This document shows positions 7,659 to 16,663 of a stretch of 58,705 nucleotides of DNA, piece by piece. Each line of letters opens with the position of its first letter. Position 1 is the first letter of the stretch. Origin of the DNA: Oscillospiraceae bacterium (GTDB taxonomy: Bacteria; Bacillota; Clostridia; Oscillospirales; Oscillospiraceae); NCBI GenBank assembly GCA_020025675.1, contig JAHHRS010000006.1, forward strand, positions 1-58,705, read 5' to 3'. The notes under the pieces were generated by a model that made no database searches, was not told where the DNA came from, and saw nothing but the letters and a program-made list of their open reading frames with translations. The position numbers and the translations under genes were made by a program.

Positions 7659-8756
7659 ATGAAAAAATCAGCTTTGATTTTCATATTAATAATAAGTCTT
7701 TTTCTCTCTGCATGCGGCAAGAGAGAAGAAAGTCGAGACAGCGTCAGCATCTGGTGTCTGGAAGATGAGGCCCTGCTGCCGGAGCTGAGAAATGAAATAG
7801 AAAAATACAATAAAAATATAAAGGGGGACTATCTCCCTGTCTCCATTCGCACATTTCCTGATTTTAAATCCTTATCAGAAGGTTTTAATGCCCTTCGCCC
7901 CGACCTTATCATTTGTACTCAGGCAAAAGCGGAGGAACTGAATTCTCTGGGTCTTTGCCGTGATATAGGTTCTCTTTTTATCGGCCGTGAAATTGAATTT
8001 CCGGACTATATTATCCGGCGCTCCCCCCAGACAGGCCGCAGTTATTTCCCCATAGGCGGAGATATTCCCCTGTTGTGCGGAAAAGAAGAGCAGAATTTTA
8101 AGGACTTTAAAACCCTGTGTAAAGCAGCCGAAGAGTACGGAGAAAAGGAAGGGCTACCTTTCCTTTCTCTGCAAAGACTGCCTGAGTTATTTTACTATGA
8201 AATGCTCTCCGCCGGTAAGGAGTTTCACGGGGTGCAGGAGCTGGATATAAAAAGCCCCCTTTATAAGGAAATTTATAACAGCATTGCCAACGGGGTGTTT
8301 ACGGGGGGCTTGAACATTGCAGATGAAGGCAGCGCCCAGCTTATAAAAGAAGGACATTTGGCCTTTGCGGGAGTTTTCGGCTCCTCTCTTCAGGGCATGG
8401 ATTTGTCAGAATTTAAAATCAGCCTTATGCCCTCCATGAAGCCGGATAATTCCCTTTATGCCCGCAGTTCCGGTCTTGCGGTATGTATTCGTGACGGACG
8501 GGAGCAGAAGTCAACCGCTCAGTTTCTTTCATGGCTGTTTTCCGAAGAAAGAGCCAAAGAGCTGAGTTTGAAGAGCGGTCTTGTACCGTTAGTTTCCTTA
8601 GGCGAATTTGAGGGTACAAATCAGTTTGAGAACCTTTTGCTGTCCGTTTCCCGGGAAAAAGAGCTGCATTTACCTGAATTTGACAGGGATTTTATAAAAA
8701 ATCAGGAAAATTTTGAGGCTGAATTCAAGGCTCAAATCAGCTGTATTATGCCGTGA
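7659..8756 (+). CDS. Lone extracellular solute-binding lipoprotein
   Basis: A lipobox (LFLSAC) follows a strong hydrophobic signal, so it is tethered outside the membrane. The body resembles family 1 solute-binding proteins: VSIWCLEDE at the mature N-terminus, then a long two-lobed domain, with SSGLAVCIRDG and AAQFLSWLFSEERAKEL-like features near 270-300. Length is 365 aa. No permease or ATPase gene is near, so its transporter must be elsewhere or it acts as a sensor. AAGGAG sits 9 bases before the ATG. Substrate unknown; sugars are the commonest ligands of this family. Confidence 0.78.
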   Translation: MKKSALIFILIISLFLSACGKREESRDSVSIWCLEDEALLPELRNEIEKYNKNIKGDYLPVSIRTFPDFKSLSEGFNALRPDLIICTQAKAEELNSLGLCRDIGSLFIGREIEFPDYIIRRSPQTGRSYFPIGGDIPLLCGKEEQNFKDFKTLCKAAEEYGEKEGLPFLSLQRLPELFYYEMLSAGKEFHGVQELDIKSPLYKEIYNSIANGVFTGGLNIADEGSAQLIKEGHLAFAGVFGSSLQGMDLSEFKISLMPSMKPDNSLYARSSGLAVCIRDGREQKSTAQFLSWLFSEERAKELSLKSGLVPLVSLGEFEGTNQFENLLLSVSREKELHLPEFDRDFIKNQENFEAEFKAQISCIMP

Positions 8757-8772
8757 GATTTACCGATAGATG

Positions 8773-8801
8773 TTGATTAAGCAGGTTTTCTGTGCTAAAA
8801 T
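8773..8801 (+). promoter_or_regulatory. Sigma-A promoter of the prohibitin-like gene
   Basis: TTGATT (8773-8778), a 17-base spacer and TAAAAT (8796-8801), 36 bases before the ATG. Confidence 0.65.
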
Positions 8802-8837
8802 ACAATAAGTATTTTTAATTACAGAAAGGAAATAATC

Positions 8838-9692
8838 ATGGAAACCACTACCTATAAGGCTCGTCCCGTTAAAACACGGCGTAAAGGCAAGCTTCTGATC
8901 ATTATACCTGTTGTCGTCTTGCTGCTTATTATTATATCATGCAGCATTACCATGATTCCAACAGGTCACACCGGCGTTGTCACCACCTTCGGCAGCGTGG
9001 AGGACTACACGCTGGATTCCGGTGTACATATGAAATATCCCTGGCAAAAGGTAATTATGATGGACAACAGAATTCAGAAACAGACTGTGGACCTGTCTTG
9101 TTTCTCCTCTGATATTCAGGAAGTCTCCATGACTTACACCGTGAACTATCAGATAAACAAGGCAAACGCACAGGAAATTTACAAAACCATAGGCATAAAT
9201 TATTATGATACCGTCATAATTCCATGTATAACCGAGGCTACAAAGGTAGTAACCGCAAAATACTCCGCCGAGGCTCTTGTCAGCGACCGCACAGCTCTTG
9301 CTACCGGCATTGAAGAACTTCTCTCCACTAAGCTCAGCGAGTTTAATGTGGAGCTTGTGAGCACATCCATAGAGAACATGGCCTTTACCGAGGCATTTAC
9401 CAATGCAGTTGAGGAAAAGCAGGTTGCACAGCAGAATAAGCTCAGAGCCGAGACTGAGGCTCAGAGAAAAAAGATAGAGGCTGACGCAGATGCGGAGGTA
9501 AAGCGCATTGAGGCCAAGGGCGAGGCAGACGCTGAGCTTATTAAGGCCGAGGCCGAGGCTGAGGCTAACAAAAAGATTGCAGAGTCCATTACAGACGGTG
9601 TTCTGCGCAACAAGTTCCTTGAGAACTGGGACGGCAAGCTCCCCACAGTCACCGGCAGCAGCGGAAGTTTAGTAAATATCCCTCTGGAATAA
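8838..9692 (+). CDS. Prohibitin/SPFH-domain membrane protein
   Basis: One membrane segment (about residues 18-38) is followed by an SPFH/band-7 domain (PTGHTGVVTTFGSVE onward, to about 200) and a long charged coiled coil rich in EAEA and KKIEADADAE repeats (195-255). This is the prohibitin/HflK-like layout. SPFH proteins form ring assemblies in the membrane and modulate proteases or microdomains; a specific role here is not known. No floA/NfeD-type partner is adjacent. GAAAGGA precedes the ATG. Length (284 aa) is normal. Confidence 0.9.
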   Translation: METTTYKARPVKTRRKGKLLIIIPVVVLLLIIISCSITMIPTGHTGVVTTFGSVEDYTLDSGVHMKYPWQKVIMMDNRIQKQTVDLSCFSSDIQEVSMTYTVNYQINKANAQEIYKTIGINYYDTVIIPCITEATKVVTAKYSAEALVSDRTALATGIEELLSTKLSEFNVELVSTSIENMAFTEAFTNAVEEKQVAQQNKLRAETEAQRKKIEADADAEVKRIEAKGEADAELIKAEAEAEANKKIAESITDGVLRNKFLENWDGKLPTVTGSSGSLVNIPLE

Positions 9693-9730
9693 GGGTGCTG
9701 ATATAATAAATTTTATAAGCGAGGTGCAAC

Positions 9731-10402
9731 ATGGAAGGATTCAGAGTACTTGAAATCAAGAAGAGCGTCTTTGAAAGCAACGACAGAGAGGCTGACAGAC
9801 TGAGACAGGAGCTTAAGAAGAATAAAACATTTCTTTTAAACCTGATGAGTTCTCCCGGCTCCGGCAAAACAACAACTCTTAAAGCCACCATCGCCGCTTT
9901 GAAAGACGAATTCAAAATAGGTGTTATGGAGGCCGATATTGACTCCGACGTTGACGCCGCTGCAATCGAAAAGACAGGTGCAAAGGTCATTCAGCTTCAC
10001 ACCGGCGGCATGTGTCATTTGGATGCAGGCATGACAAAGCAGGGTCTTGAGGGCCTTGAGGTAGACGATGTGGATTTGGCTATTCTGGAAAACGTAGGCA
10101 ACTTGGTTTGTCCCGCAGAGTTTGATACAGGCGCTGTTAAAAACGCCATGATTCTGTCCGTACCTGAGGGAGACGACAAGCCCTTAAAGTACCCGCTGAT
10201 GTTTTCCATTTGCGATGTTCTTCTTATTAACAAAACAGACGTTCTTCCCTACTTTGATTTCAGTATGGAAAACTGTGAAAAGTACGTTAAGCGCCTTAAC
10301 CCCAACATAAAGATAATTCCCATCAGTGCCCGAACAGGAGAGGGCATAGACCAATGGGCAGATTGGCTCAGAGCCGAAACCAAAAAGTGGATAGAAGAGT
10401 AA
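9731..10402 (+). CDS. hypB: HypB, nickel-delivery GTPase for hydrogenase maturation
   Basis: SIMIBI GTPase that loads nickel into [NiFe]-hydrogenase, or urease-related sites, together with HypA. The P-loop is SSPGSGKTTT near residue 37-46, followed by MEADIDSDVDA, the metal-binding GGMCHLDAG segment with adjacent Cys/His, LENVGNLVCPAEFD, and the base-recognition motif INKTD. Length 223 aa is typical. There is no N-terminal His-rich nickel store. GAGGTG lies 6 bases before the ATG. No hypA, hypC-F or hydrogenase gene lies in this window, so it is an orphan here. Confidence 0.93.
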   Translation: MEGFRVLEIKKSVFESNDREADRLRQELKKNKTFLLNLMSSPGSGKTTTLKATIAALKDEFKIGVMEADIDSDVDAAAIEKTGAKVIQLHTGGMCHLDAGMTKQGLEGLEVDDVDLAILENVGNLVCPAEFDTGAVKNAMILSVPEGDDKPLKYPLMFSICDVLLINKTDVLPYFDFSMENCEKYVKRLNPNIKIIPISARTGEGIDQWADWLRAETKKWIEE

Positions 10403-10419
10403 TTTTACAGTAAAGTAAA

Positions 10420-10677
10420 AGACCGGGAAAGTTTTTTCCCGGTCTCAGCTTGTCAAAATAGCCTCGCAGAGTTTGCCGCCGCAGCGGCAAAGAAAATTAA
10501 ATTCATTTTTTCCAAGGGCGTGTACCTTGGAAAAAATACTTCTCGGTCTGAGAGTGTGGAATTTGTTCGCCAAAGGCGGACAAATTATGCGCTGCTCAGA
10601 CCGTAGCTCTTTGTCGAAAATCTCCGAAGGAGTTTTTCGACAGCCTCAGACCGGGAAAGTTTTTCCCGGTCTTTTTT
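10420..10677. repeat. Array of nested hairpins between hypB and coaX
   Basis: Five or more perfect or near-perfect inverted repeats are packed in 258 bases. They are 10420-10445 (agaccgggaaa arms), 10472-10491 (tttgccgc arms), 10506-10536 (12-bp arms), 10560-10586 (12-bp arms, nested inside a cggtctgag/ctcagaccg pair at 10544-10552 and 10595-10603), 10612-10642, and 10648-10677. The first and last hairpins are almost identical and flank the rest. No open reading frame of note is present. It may be a palindromic mobile unit (MITE or REP-like) that also supplies terminators; copies elsewhere cannot be checked here. Confidence 0.75.
10648..10677. terminator. Terminator between hypB and coaX
   Basis: An 11-bp stem (agaccgggaaa/tttcccggtct) is followed by seven T on the plus strand and preceded by few A, so it mainly ends hypB transcription. 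It abuts the coaX stop codon. Confidence 0.8.
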
Positions 10678-11445
10678 TCATTTTTTGTTCTTTTTATATA
10701 TGACCCACAGACCTTTTAAAATAAGGTCATTGTCCAACTCTATCTTATGTTTGCAGTAAGGAGTTATGGCCTGGGCAATGCCGCCGTTTGCAATGATGCT
10801 GCATTCATATCCAAGTTCCTCCTCCATTCTGTCTATTAAGCCGTCAATCATTGCGGCTGACCCGAACACAGCGCCGGAGCGCATAGAGTCCACAGTATTT
10901 GTGCCGATTAGCTTTTTGGGAGCTGTAATGGAAATATCAGGCAGAAGGCTGGTGCCGGATGACAGCGCAGAATATGAAAGCTTAACTCCCGGCATAATCG
11001 CACCGCCTATATATGAGTTGTTTTTATCCACAACAACCATAGTTGTGGCTGTTCCCATATCTAAAATTATGATTGGTGCGCCGTAATATGAAATAGCTCC
11101 CACGCTTCCCACTACCAGATCTCCGGCCAGAGTTGTGGGGTCATCTATTCTCACGTTAAGTCCTGTTTTCATTCCCGGCCCAACTACCATAGGAGTAATG
11201 CCGCTTATCCGGTCTACAGAACGGATTAAAGCCTCAGTAACCTGAGGTACAACGGATGAAATTATTGCTCCTTCAAAATCCTCGGGGTTAATGTTGTATA
11301 TTTCCAGTATCTGCTTTAGCTTTATGGCATATTCAGCATCCGTGCTTAAAACATCTGTGTGTATTCTGACTTCATTTAGAATTTTCCCGTCCTCTATACA
11401 TCCTAAAACAATATTTGTGTTTCCCACATCAATAGCCAGTATCAT
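10678..11445 (-). CDS. coaX: Type III pantothenate kinase
   Basis: Phosphorylates pantothenate in the first step of coenzyme A synthesis. It belongs to the ASKHA fold: phosphate loop DVGNTNIVLG at the N-terminus (residues 6-15), IILDMGTATT near 130, and the GGAIMPGVKLS segment. Type III enzymes need a monovalent cation and are not inhibited by CoA. Length 255 aa is typical. It lies 30 bases after the polysaccharide deacetylase gene on the same strand; no functional link is obvious. Confidence 0.95.
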   Translation of the reverse strand: MILAIDVGNTNIVLGCIEDGKILNEVRIHTDVLSTDAEYAIKLKQILEIYNINPEDFEGAIISSVVPQVTEALIRSVDRISGITPMVVGPGMKTGLNVRIDDPTTLAGDLVVGSVGAISYYGAPIIILDMGTATTMVVVDKNNSYIGGAIMPGVKLSYSALSSGTSLLPDISITAPKKLIGTNTVDSMRSGAVFGSAAMIDGLIDRMEEELGYECSIIANGGIAQAITPYCKHKIELDNDLILKGLWVIYKKNKK

Positions 11446-11475
11446 ATTTTTCTCTCCTAAAATAATTATTTAAAT

Positions 11476-12960
11476 TTAGTTTGCTATGGTGTGATGGGCC
11501 CCGGGACTGTCCACGTTCAAAGGGCGGAAAGTGTATCCGTTATCAATGCCCCATCTTATGATATTCTCCACTGCGTCTACGCTGTAATCCTTTATATCGT
11601 GCTGAAGCACCACTGATGCTTTTTTCCCGCTGCAGCCTGAGGTCACATTCTCCACTACAACGGAGGTCTTTGTAGTCTCTCCTGCATCGCCGCTGGATAC
11701 GTTCCAGTCAAAATACTGATAGCCTGAGTCTGTAAGAGCCTGAGAGAGCCGCGTCATTATGCCGGGGTTAAAGTTGCTTACGGTATTTGAACTTCCGCCG
11801 GGAAAACGGACAAGGTCAGTATATTCTCCTGTCTGCTCATAAATAAGCTCCTGAATCCGGTCAAGGTCTTCAAAATAAGCCTCTTCGCTGGAATATACAT
11901 TTTTATAGTTATGGCTTGCAGTGTGAGCGCCTATGCTGTGTCCTTCCCGGTATGCCCTGCCTATGCAGTCACTGTAATCGGAATTGAGGCAGGTAACAAA
12001 GAAGGTTACTTTTACATCATATTTCGCAAGCACATCCAAAAGCCTGTCTGTGTATGGACCGGGGCCGTCATCAAAGGTAAGATAAATTGTCTTTTCTTCC
12101 GGATTTATGCTCTCAAGATTTTCGTTGGGTGTTACCGTTACCTTTCTGTAAACCTCAACCACTTCGCCCTGAGAATTTTCAAGATAGTATCTTATCTGAT
12201 ACTCTCCCGGCGTGTCGGGGATTACTTTACCTTCCGTCTGCACATAGCCTGAAAGGTCGTTACCTTTGCTGTCAAGAACTTTAACACCGGGGTCTTTATA
12301 ATGTCGCCCCGCCTTTATTTCACTTTCACCTTCACCCAAAAGCTGAATTTTAGGTGCGGTATCGGTAAAACTGGACTCTCTTGTAACCGTGGTGCTGTTG
12401 CCTTGAGAGTCAGTGACCCTATACTCAAATCTGTCCGGATAATCCACTCGCTCAACCTTATCCGTTACGTCTCCGTCCAGCTTATCGTAAGCGGTGTAAC
12501 CCTCTTCCTCGTAACCTGTGAACCAGTCAGGTTCATAGCCTTCCTTATAGTTAAGGGTAATTTCCGGCCCCTTGCTGTCAACCACGTTCACTATACGTTG
12601 TGCTGAAACTTCCCTGCCCAAGTAGCGAACTTTATAGTTAAGGGTGTATTTTCCCAGCTGTCCCGTGTCAACTTCACCCTCCGTCTCCACATTCAAATGT
12701 CTCTTTCCTTCACCGAAAAGCCTGCCTGCGCTTACAGCCCAAATCTCCGGTTCATTAAACTCTTCCCCGTATTCCTGCTGTATTTCTGTTTCTCCCCGAA
12801 AGTAAAAACGCACATGCCGTCCATCTGCAAATACAAGTGCCGCAGCCAGAACAATAAGGCACACTGCTGCAATTATAAGACCGGATGCAAGTCTGTGTCC
12901 TTTCTTTTTAACTTCCTCCGAAGTATCTTTGTTTTCTTGGGTATTTCTCATTTTATTCAC
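11476..12960 (-). CDS. Membrane-anchored polysaccharide deacetylase with Ig-like domains
   Basis: A type II membrane anchor (about residues 24-44) is followed by three Ig-like repeats of the DUF5011 type (about 60-290) and a C-terminal NodB deacetylase domain. The catalytic motifs are TFDDGPGPYT (acid base and metal Asp) and HSIGAHTASH (two metal His), followed by RFPGGSS and LQHDI. NodB enzymes remove acetyl groups from peptidoglycan N-acetylglucosamine or other wall glycans. The Ig repeats would hold the catalytic domain away from the membrane. Length (494 aa) reflects those repeats. Confidence 0.93.
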   Translation of the reverse strand: MNKMRNTQENKDTSEEVKKKGHRLASGLIIAAVCLIVLAAALVFADGRHVRFYFRGETEIQQEYGEEFNEPEIWAVSAGRLFGEGKRHLNVETEGEVDTGQLGKYTLNYKVRYLGREVSAQRIVNVVDSKGPEITLNYKEGYEPDWFTGYEEEGYTAYDKLDGDVTDKVERVDYPDRFEYRVTDSQGNSTTVTRESSFTDTAPKIQLLGEGESEIKAGRHYKDPGVKVLDSKGNDLSGYVQTEGKVIPDTPGEYQIRYYLENSQGEVVEVYRKVTVTPNENLESINPEEKTIYLTFDDGPGPYTDRLLDVLAKYDVKVTFFVTCLNSDYSDCIGRAYREGHSIGAHTASHNYKNVYSSEEAYFEDLDRIQELIYEQTGEYTDLVRFPGGSSNTVSNFNPGIMTRLSQALTDSGYQYFDWNVSSGDAGETTKTSVVVENVTSGCSGKKASVVLQHDIKDYSVDAVENIIRWGIDNGYTFRPLNVDSPGAHHTIAN

Positions 12961-13158
12961 TCCGACTCTTTATCTCTACCCGGACATTATACACCATGTT
13001 GCAATATATGGAAGAGCAGAAAAGGAATTTTTATTATTTTTAAGAATTATTTTCTGCTGTTTTAGGATTAATTGAACATAGTTCCTTTCATTATTTTAAA
13101 GTGCATGTAAAAATTTATATTTTCCTCATAATTGTTTGTGGGATAAAGCCTTTCGTCC

Positions 13159-13187
13159 TTGATAATATCTCAAAGCTGTGATATATT
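13159..13187 (+). promoter_or_regulatory. Sigma-A promoter of glyS
   Basis: TTGATA (13159-13164), a 17-base spacer and TATATT (13182-13187). The 5' leader of about 60 bases holds two small hairpins (ttacctg/caggtaa at 13192-13208 and a gcggc/gccgc pair) but no T-box sequence. Confidence 0.75.
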
Positions 13188-13253
13188 TAATTGTTACCTG
13201 CAACAGGTAAAAAATATCTCTGCGGCAGCCAGCCGCGGGAAAGGATTGTATTA

Positions 13254-14690
13254 ATGAAAAACACAGAAAAAACAATGGACAAGATTGTTGCCCTATGCAA
13301 AAACAGAGGTTTCATTTTCGCCGGCTCCGAAATCTACGGCGGCCTTGCCAACACATGGGACTACGGCCCTCTGGGCGTAGAGCTTAAGAACAATATTAAA
13401 AAGGCCTGGTGGAAAAAGTTCGTACAGGAAAACCAGTACAACGTGGGCCTTGATGCCGCAATTCTTATGAACCCCCAGACTTGGGTGGCTTCCGGTCATC
13501 TGGGCGGCTTTTCCGACCCTCTTATGGACTGCCGTGAGTGTAAGGAGCGCTTCAGAGCAGATAAGCTTATAGAAGATTGGTGCGGCAGCACCGGCTTTGA
13601 GCTTTCAAAGCCCATTGACGCTTTCTCTCAGGACGAGATGAAGGCCTTCATTGACGAGCACGAAATCCCCTGCCCCACCTGCGGCAAGCATAATTTTACA
13701 GATATTCGTCAGTTTAACCTGATGTTCAAGACCTTTCAGGGTGTTACCGAGAACGCCAAAAACACGGTCTATCTCCGCCCCGAAACCGCTCAGGGCATAT
13801 TTACAAACTTTGTAAATGTTCAGCGCTCCACCAGACGCAAACTTCCCTTCGGTATTGCTCAGATAGGTAAAAGTTTCAGAAACGAGATTACCCCCGGTAA
13901 TTTTATTTTCCGTGTCCGTGAGTTTGAACAGATGGAGCTGGAATTTTTCTGCGAGCCCGGCACAGATTTGGAATGGTTTGACTACTGGCGTTCATTCTGC
14001 CACAATTTTCTGCTGTCTCTGGGTCTCAAAGACGAAAATCTTCGTCTCAGGGATCACGATCCTGAGGAGCTTTGCTTCTACTCCAAGGCAACTACCGACT
14101 TTGAGTTCCTCTTCCCCTTCGGCTGGGGTGAACTGTGGGGTGTTGCCGATCGTACCGATTACGACCTTACTCAGCACCAGACTGTTTCCGGTCAGGATCT
14201 GAGCTACTACGATCAGGAAAAGAATGAGCACTACATTCCCTATGTTATTGAGCCTTCTCTGGGTGTTGAGCGTACTGTGCTTTCCGTTCTGGTTGAAGCA
14301 TACGACGAGCAGGTAGTAGGTCAGGACAAGAAGGGCAATAACGATGTCCGCACCGTTTTGCATCTCCACCCCGCTCTCGCACCCTATAAGTGCGCTATTC
14401 TGCCTCTGAGCAAAAAAGAAGTCCTTACAGCCCCTGCAAGAGAGCTTTATAATGAGCTGTCCAAGGTGTTTATGTGCGATTACGACGAGACCGGTTCCAT
14501 CGGTAAGCGTTACCGCCGTGAGGATGAGATAGGTACTCCTTTCTGTGTCACCTTTGACTTTAATACCGTGGGCACTGATACCGACCCCAAGGATGACTGC
14601 GTAACCATTCGTGAGAGGGATTCTATGGAGCAGGTTCGTATCCCCATTTCTCAGGTAAAGGATTACATTTTAGAGAGAATTAACTTTTAA
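13254..14690 (+). CDS. glyS: Glycyl-tRNA synthetase, homodimeric type
   Basis: Class II aminoacyl-tRNA synthetase that charges tRNA-Gly. It is the alpha-2 (eukaryote-like) form, not the two-chain GlyQ/GlyS form of many bacteria. Visible blocks are SEIYGGLANTWDYGPLG near the N-terminus, a CxxC zinc-like pair (CRECKE and CPTCGK), motif 2 FRNEITPGNFIFRVREFEQ, and motif 3 SLGVERT. The C-terminus holds the anticodon-binding domain. The ATG at 13254 is chosen because GAAAGGA precedes it; the frame is open upstream to 13191 but without a good site. Length 478 aa. Confidence 0.95.
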   Translation: MKNTEKTMDKIVALCKNRGFIFAGSEIYGGLANTWDYGPLGVELKNNIKKAWWKKFVQENQYNVGLDAAILMNPQTWVASGHLGGFSDPLMDCRECKERFRADKLIEDWCGSTGFELSKPIDAFSQDEMKAFIDEHEIPCPTCGKHNFTDIRQFNLMFKTFQGVTENAKNTVYLRPETAQGIFTNFVNVQRSTRRKLPFGIAQIGKSFRNEITPGNFIFRVREFEQMELEFFCEPGTDLEWFDYWRSFCHNFLLSLGLKDENLRLRDHDPEELCFYSKATTDFEFLFPFGWGELWGVADRTDYDLTQHQTVSGQDLSYYDQEKNEHYIPYVIEPSLGVERTVLSVLVEAYDEQVVGQDKKGNNDVRTVLHLHPALAPYKCAILPLSKKEVLTAPARELYNELSKVFMCDYDETGSIGKRYRREDEIGTPFCVTFDFNTVGTDTDPKDDCVTIRERDSMEQVRIPISQVKDYILERINF

Positions 14691-14758
14691 GAAATATATA
14701 TAATATAAATAGTATAGTAGTAACTTTTTAGAATTTAAAGATTTTCGAGGTAATAATA

Positions 14759-16663
14759 GTGAAGCATGGGTTTATTAAGGTAGGGGCAGCCTCTCCTGTA
14801 ATAAAGGTTGCCGACACAGATTTTAACGCTGAACGTATAATTGAATGTATTAAAGACGCCGCAGACAAGGGGGTAAAGGTTCTTGTTTTCCCCGAACTGA
14901 GCCTTACCGGCTGCAGCTGCTATGATTTAATAAGCCACAAAGTTCTTCTTGAGGGTGCAAAAGAGGCTCTGGTACATGTAGTATCTGCCACCGAGGGCAT
15001 AGATATGCTTTCCTTTGTGGGTCTGCCTTTTGCTGACGGCGGAAAGCTTTACAGCTGCGCTGCCGTTATCTATAACGGGGAGCTTATGGGTCTTGTCCCC
15101 GCCGAAAACTGCTACGACGGTCCCTTTACCGGCTCTGCCGTTGAGGAAGCAAAGCTTGTTAACATCGGTAAGCTTGAAACTCTGCTTTTAAGAAGCGACA
15201 GTCTGTTTACCTGCGACGCTGTTGACGGCTTCACCGTTGCCGTGGAGCTTGGCGCAGATTTGGACGCTGTTATACCTCCCTCTGTCTGGCACGCTCAGGC
15301 CGGTGCCACCATTATAGCTCAGATGGCATCTTTTCCCGAGACTGTCACCTCAACCGGCAATGCTCAGCTTAATGCCCGCTACCAGTCAAAGCGCCTCCGC
15401 TGCGGTCTTGTAATGGCAGCCCCCGGCAAGGGTGAAAGCACTACCGATAATGTTTATTCCGGTCTTTGCATGGTGTCTGAGGACGGAGAAATTCTGGCTC
15501 AGTCCGAGGGGGAAAACAGCCTTGCAATTAGTGAGATTGACGTGGAGCACATGGTTAACATTCGTCTGGAAAAGGGCGGCTTTTGGGACGATAATTCCCA
15601 CGACGAGTACCTTTTCGGCATGGAGCCTGTTGAAACCCAGCTCACCAGAACTTACAGCATGTATCCCCACCTGCCCGAAAAACCGGAGGACATGGACGAT
15701 TATTGCAGACGGGTTCTTGACATACAGGTAACTGCTCTCTGCAAGCGCATGGAGTATGCCGGTCTTGACCACTGCGTTGTGGGTATCTCCGGCGGTGTTG
15801 ACTCCACTCTCTGCGTTATGGTATGCGCAATGGCCGTCAAAAAGCTGGGTCTGCCTGCCGAGAATGTTGTTGCATGCACTCTCCCCTGCTTCGGCACCTC
15901 ATCCCGCACAAAGTCCAACGCTATAGTCGTTGCCGAGCAGTGCGGTGCAGAGGTAAGAGTTATAGATATAGGTAAGAGCGTATATCAGCACTTTGACGAT
16001 ATAGGCCACGCTCACGATGACTACTCCATTGCATTTGAGAACGCTCAGGCCCGTATGCGTACAATGGTTCTTATGGACATTGCAAACAAAGTAAACGGTC
16101 TTGATGTAGGTACTGAAGACCTGAGCGAATTTATTGACGGCTGGTGCACCTATAACGGTGACCACACCAGCATGTACGATGTTAACATGGGCCTTACCAA
16201 AACTCAGGTTCGTGCAAATGTCCGCTTTATAGCCGAGCACACCCAGGATAAAGTCCTTGCCGCCGCTCTTTGGGACGTTCTGGACTGCCCTGTAACTCCT
16301 GAGCTTCTGCCTATCCACGATGATCAGATAGAGCAGAAAAGCGAGGACGCAGTTGGCTCTTACAGTCTTCAGGACTTTTTCACCCACAAAATGCTTATGT
16401 GCGGCTTTACTCCTTCAAAGACATTCCGTCTTGCAAAGCAGGCTTACGGCAAGCAGTTTACAGATGAGGAGCTGCTGCGCTGGTTAAAGAGCTACTGCAA
16501 GCGTCTTTTCTCCCAGCAGTTCAAGCGCTCATGCCTTATGGACGGTCCGGCTGTCGGTTCCTTCTCCGTATCTCCCAGAAACGGCTTCCTTATGCCCTCT
16601 GATGGGGAAAACACTCTCTTTGTAAAAGAAGTGGAAGAACTGGAAAAGGAAATTTTAGCTTAA
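14759..16663 (+). CDS. nadE: NAD+ synthetase with degenerate glutaminase domain
   Basis: Makes NAD+ from deamido-NAD+, ATP and a nitrogen source. Residues 1-300 are the nitrilase-type glutaminase domain; residues 310-634 are the ATP-pyrophosphatase synthetase with P-loop GISGGVDST near 342, then RTKSNA and GTEDLSE. In active glutaminases the triad is Glu, Lys, Cys. Here the Glu is kept (E46 in FPEL), but the Lys site is Ala (A115 in GLVPAEN) and the Cys site is Gly (G165 in VELGADL, where VEICEDL is usual). The enzyme should therefore depend on ammonia (inference). The start is GTG with GAGGT 9 bases before. The upstream glyS is 68 bases away. Confidence 0.92.
   Translation: MKHGFIKVGAASPVIKVADTDFNAERIIECIKDAADKGVKVLVFPELSLTGCSCYDLISHKVLLEGAKEALVHVVSATEGIDMLSFVGLPFADGGKLYSCAAVIYNGELMGLVPAENCYDGPFTGSAVEEAKLVNIGKLETLLLRSDSLFTCDAVDGFTVAVELGADLDAVIPPSVWHAQAGATIIAQMASFPETVTSTGNAQLNARYQSKRLRCGLVMAAPGKGESTTDNVYSGLCMVSEDGEILAQSEGENSLAISEIDVEHMVNIRLEKGGFWDDNSHDEYLFGMEPVETQLTRTYSMYPHLPEKPEDMDDYCRRVLDIQVTALCKRMEYAGLDHCVVGISGGVDSTLCVMVCAMAVKKLGLPAENVVACTLPCFGTSSRTKSNAIVVAEQCGAEVRVIDIGKSVYQHFDDIGHAHDDYSIAFENAQARMRTMVLMDIANKVNGLDVGTEDLSEFIDGWCTYNGDHTSMYDVNMGLTKTQVRANVRFIAEHTQDKVLAAALWDVLDCPVTPELLPIHDDQIEQKSEDAVGSYSLQDFFTHKMLMCGFTPSKTFRLAKQAYGKQFTDEELLRWLKSYCKRLFSQQFKRSCLMDGPAVGSFSVSPRNGFLMPSDGENTLFVKEVEELEKEILA

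Noticed and set aside
13190..13253. T-box riboswitch before glyS
   Set aside because: Only about 60 bases lie between the predicted start of transcription and the ATG, and no T-box consensus (AGGGUGGNACCGCG) is present. Two small hairpins are all that is seen.
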